Source: Pseudovibrio brasiliensis
GTDB lineage: Bacteria; Pseudomonadota; Alphaproteobacteria; Rhizobiales; Stappiaceae
NCBI RefSeq assembly: GCF_018282095.1
Contig: NZ_CP074126.1
Location: 3,452,341 to 3,516,340 of the forward strand
DNA length: 64,000 nucleotides
Direction of reading: 5' to 3'
Shown: piece after piece, positions 62,303-64,000 of the stretch
Layout: each line of letters begins with the position of its first letter
How positions within the stretch are numbered: the first letter of the stretch is position 1
Notes under the pieces: generated by a model
Told to the model about the DNA's origin: nothing
Databases searched by the model: none
What the model saw: the letters and a program-made list of their open reading frames with translations, nothing else
Program-made: the position numbers and the translations under genes

Positions 62303-63172
62303 ATGAAACCGGTCACTCAAAAAGCAGCATTAGAAGCAACTCCGCTCAATACGGGAGAGAACGCTCAATTCTGGAGCGCTCCCAACTTTGACGGACTGGA
62401 ATGTCTTGCGGCGAGTTTCAGAACCCACGTCTACGAACCTCACACCCACGACACATTCGTTGTCGGCGGAATTCTTCAGGGTTGTCAGTGCTATTGGCAG
62501 CGGGGCGAGCAGATATTTGCCGGTCCCGGAGACTTGGTGTTCGTAAACCCATTCGAGCTGCACGACGGCATACCGGAAGGCTACGGCTACACCTACCGGA
62601 TGACCTATCCAAGCATATCTCTGCTACAGAAGATCGCCGAAGACCTGACAGACAAGCCACAAAGCGGAACACCGTATTTCCCGGAGGCTTGCGTCCATGA
62701 CCCTGAGCTTTGTCAGGAGTTCATCACAGCTCACAAGTCCATACAGAACCGCTCCATAGATCTGGAAGCCGAAGAGCCGCTCTACATGATCTTCGCCAAG
62801 ATGCTCGCCAAGTACGGCAGCTTCCGCGAAAGTGACATGAACTCCAAAGATCCGGTCGCCGTGAGAAGAGCACGTGAGTATCTGGAAGGAAGCTTCATGG
62901 GCAACGTGCATCTAGATGATCTGGTAAACATCTCAGGCCGCTCCAAATACCACCTCATCCGCTCCTTCAAAAAGGCCACAGGCCAGACACCGCATGCCTA
63001 CCTGACAGACGTCCGCGTACGCAATGCAAGACGCCTGCTCGTTCGTGGCACCTCTCCAAGCGAGACAGCCTCACTCTGCGGCTTTGCTGATCAGGCCCAC
63101 CTGACACGCCAGTTCAAATCCCGCGTCGGCACCACCCCGGCAGCTTTCCAGCGATCTGTGATTTCCATTTAA
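62303..63172 (+). CDS. AraC family transcriptional regulator, probable regulator of azlC
   Basis: The 289-residue protein has an N-terminal cupin (AraC-binding) domain (residues 40-110, FRTHVYEPHTHDTFVVGGIL, then GDLVFVNPFELHDGI) that would sense a small ligand. The C-terminal double helix-turn-helix is residues 190-289 (VHLDDLVNISGRSKYHLIRS, then SPSETASLCGFADQAHLTRQ and FKSRVGTTPAAF). It lies directly upstream of an AzlC-type exporter on the same strand. The same 17-bp motif lies before both genes, so it probably regulates itself and the exporter. The ligand is presumably a branched-chain amino acid or analogue, by association with AzlC. Confidence 0.92.
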   Translation: MKPVTQKAALEATPLNTGENAQFWSAPNFDGLECLAASFRTHVYEPHTHDTFVVGGILQGCQCYWQRGEQIFAGPGDLVFVNPFELHDGIPEGYGYTYRMTYPSISLLQKIAEDLTDKPQSGTPYFPEACVHDPELCQEFITAHKSIQNRSIDLEAEEPLYMIFAKMLAKYGSFRESDMNSKDPVAVRRAREYLEGSFMGNVHLDDLVNISGRSKYHLIRSFKKATGQTPHAYLTDVRVRNARRLLVRGTSPSETASLCGFADQAHLTRQFKSRVGTTPAAFQRSVISI

Positions 63173-63203
63173 TCACAGCGGCATACCAATAGGTATAAGA
63201 AGC

Positions 63204-63220
63204 GCAATTTCATTCAAGAC
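63204..63220 (+). promoter_or_regulatory. Candidate AraC-type operator upstream of azlC
   Basis: GCAATTTCATTCAAGAC matches the motif at 62256 at 15 of 17 positions, 50 bp before the azlC start. An ATACC/GGTAT inverted repeat lies nearby at 63184-63197. Confidence 0.5.
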
Positions 63221-63269
63221 GGCCCTCACGCTCTGACGTAAAAACACTCCATGCTTTTAGGAGGGTTTT

Positions 63270-64000
63270 GTGAAAAGCAACCAAAACAAATCAGCGATCA
63301 ACGCTGGCCCCAATGAGTTCTTTCTCGGTGTCACCACGTTCTTCCCACTGGTGTTCGCCGCAACGCCCATCGGTCTGTTGTTTGGTGCTCTCGCAGCACA
63401 AAAAGGAATGTCTCCTTTGGAAGTGCTGCTGATGGGTTCCTTCGTGTTTGCGGGCGGCTCTCAGTTCCTCGCGCTGGATCTGTGGGCAGACCCGCTGCCG
63501 TGGCTCACCATCGCCTTCTCAACGTTCCTGATCAATCTGCGCCACGTGCTCATGAGTGCCTCTCTAGCCCCTAAGCTAGGTCACTGGACACCCCTGCAAC
63601 GATACCTTGGCTTCTTCATACTGGCCGACGAGGTCTGGGCCCTGTCTGAGCAGCGCGCCATGAAGCAGCACACAACCTTCAGCTTCTACCTAGGGGTGGG
63701 CCTGACCCTGTTCATCACATGGCAGGTTGCAACAGTGGCAGGAAGCTTGATCGGTGCAGTCATGGGGGATCCGTCCCGCTACGGTCTAGACTTCGCGTTC
63801 ACCGCCCTCTTCATCTGTCTGGTCATGGGCTTCTGGCAAGGCCGGAAAACCGGTGTGGTTCTCGCCGCCAGTGGATTGGCCGCCGTACTCACGCACAAGT
63901 TCGTGCCGGGCGCTTGGTACATAATCGCAGGTGCAATCGCAGGCGTGATCGCCGCTGCTGTTCAGTATGATGACAATCCCAACGGACTTCAGAAATCTGC
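63270..64000 (+). CDS. azlC: AzlC family branched-chain amino acid exporter, partial (runs off window)
   Basis: The frame starts with GTG at 63270, preceded by GGAGGG, and is open to the window end (243 residues seen). Features of the AzlC/LIV-E family are clear: EFFLGVTTFFPLVFAATPIG, FVFAGGSQFLALDL, FSTFLINLRHVLMSASLAPK and LADEVWAL, within several membrane segments. AzlC works with the small partner AzlD as an exporter of branched-chain amino acids or analogues; azlD would be expected just beyond the window. The adjoining AraC gene and shared motif suggest inducible expression. Confidence 0.9.
   Translation, partial: MKSNQNKSAINAGPNEFFLGVTTFFPLVFAATPIGLLFGALAAQKGMSPLEVLLMGSFVFAGGSQFLALDLWADPLPWLTIAFSTFLINLRHVLMSASLAPKLGHWTPLQRYLGFFILADEVWALSEQRAMKQHTTFSFYLGVGLTLFITWQVATVAGSLIGAVMGDPSRYGLDFAFTALFICLVMGFWQGRKTGVVLAASGLAAVLTHKFVPGAWYIIAGAIAGVIAAAVQYDDNPNGLQKS

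Overview
The window comes from an alphaproteobacterial chromosome, most likely a marine member of the Stappiaceae close to Pseudovibrio. The class is well supported by the circularly permuted two-piece tmRNA gene next to an alphaproteobacterial-type SspB adaptor, the hflK-hflC-DUF2065-degP cluster and the peptide-led ilv and leu leaders. The genus is an inference from gene content and moderate G+C. I see no insertion sequence, prophage, CRISPR array or rRNA operon. Most of the window is core metabolism, with one clear accessory block (about 6.4-11.3 kb).

0-6.3 kb: a glycine-zipper lipoprotein, a VOC protein, a cupin/JmjC-like protein, alanine dehydrogenase (ald) divergent from its Lrp-type regulator, an SMP-30 lactonase, and the tRNA hydroxylase trhO. 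6.4-11.3 kb (all minus strand): an R-body locus. It holds five RebB-type structural proteins, one larger RebB-like protein with a disordered N-terminus, three small unfamiliar proteins and, at the head, a sigma-70-type sigma factor. The spacers between the last reb genes carry long-range inverted repeats, one of which covers a Shine-Dalgarno site. 11.8-13.1 kb: a small P-loop ATPase and two tandem tRNA-Lys genes.

13.1-28.4 kb: branched-chain amino acid synthesis. ilvI-ilvH are preceded by a leader peptide rich in Ile/Leu/Val codons and a terminator (attenuation). pdxJ, a glutamine-synthetase-like enzyme, a porin-like barrel, a DJ-1/PfpI protein, an RTX lipase and a YeeE/YedE transporter pair follow. 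Then comes a TetR gene with a palindromic operator directly upstream of ilvC, and two tandem SetA-like sugar exporters of identical length. 28.4-42 kb: tandem GNAT genes, a periplasmic alkyl-sulfatase-like metallohydrolase flanked by two exported Sel1-repeat proteins, a GNAT-Nudix fusion, a PhzF protein, and leuA with its own leucine leader peptide.

42-52.8 kb: miaA and serB diverge with overlapping 5' ends. The membrane quality-control operon hflK-hflC-DUF2065-degP is followed by an ElaA-type GNAT, a PhyH-like protein, folA, a histidine-phosphatase-like protein, a KdsB-type cytidylyltransferase and thyA. 53-64 kb: the ssrA (tmRNA) gene lies directly before sspB, so the tag-coding RNA and the adaptor that recognises the tag are neighbours. 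Beyond these are DUF4169, a ribbon-helix-helix protein, a large AsmA-like protein, an FAD-linked D-lactate/glycolate-type dehydrogenase, a ClC chloride transporter, and an AraC regulator followed by an AzlC-type exporter that runs off the window. A near-identical 17-bp motif lies upstream of both the araC and azlC starts.
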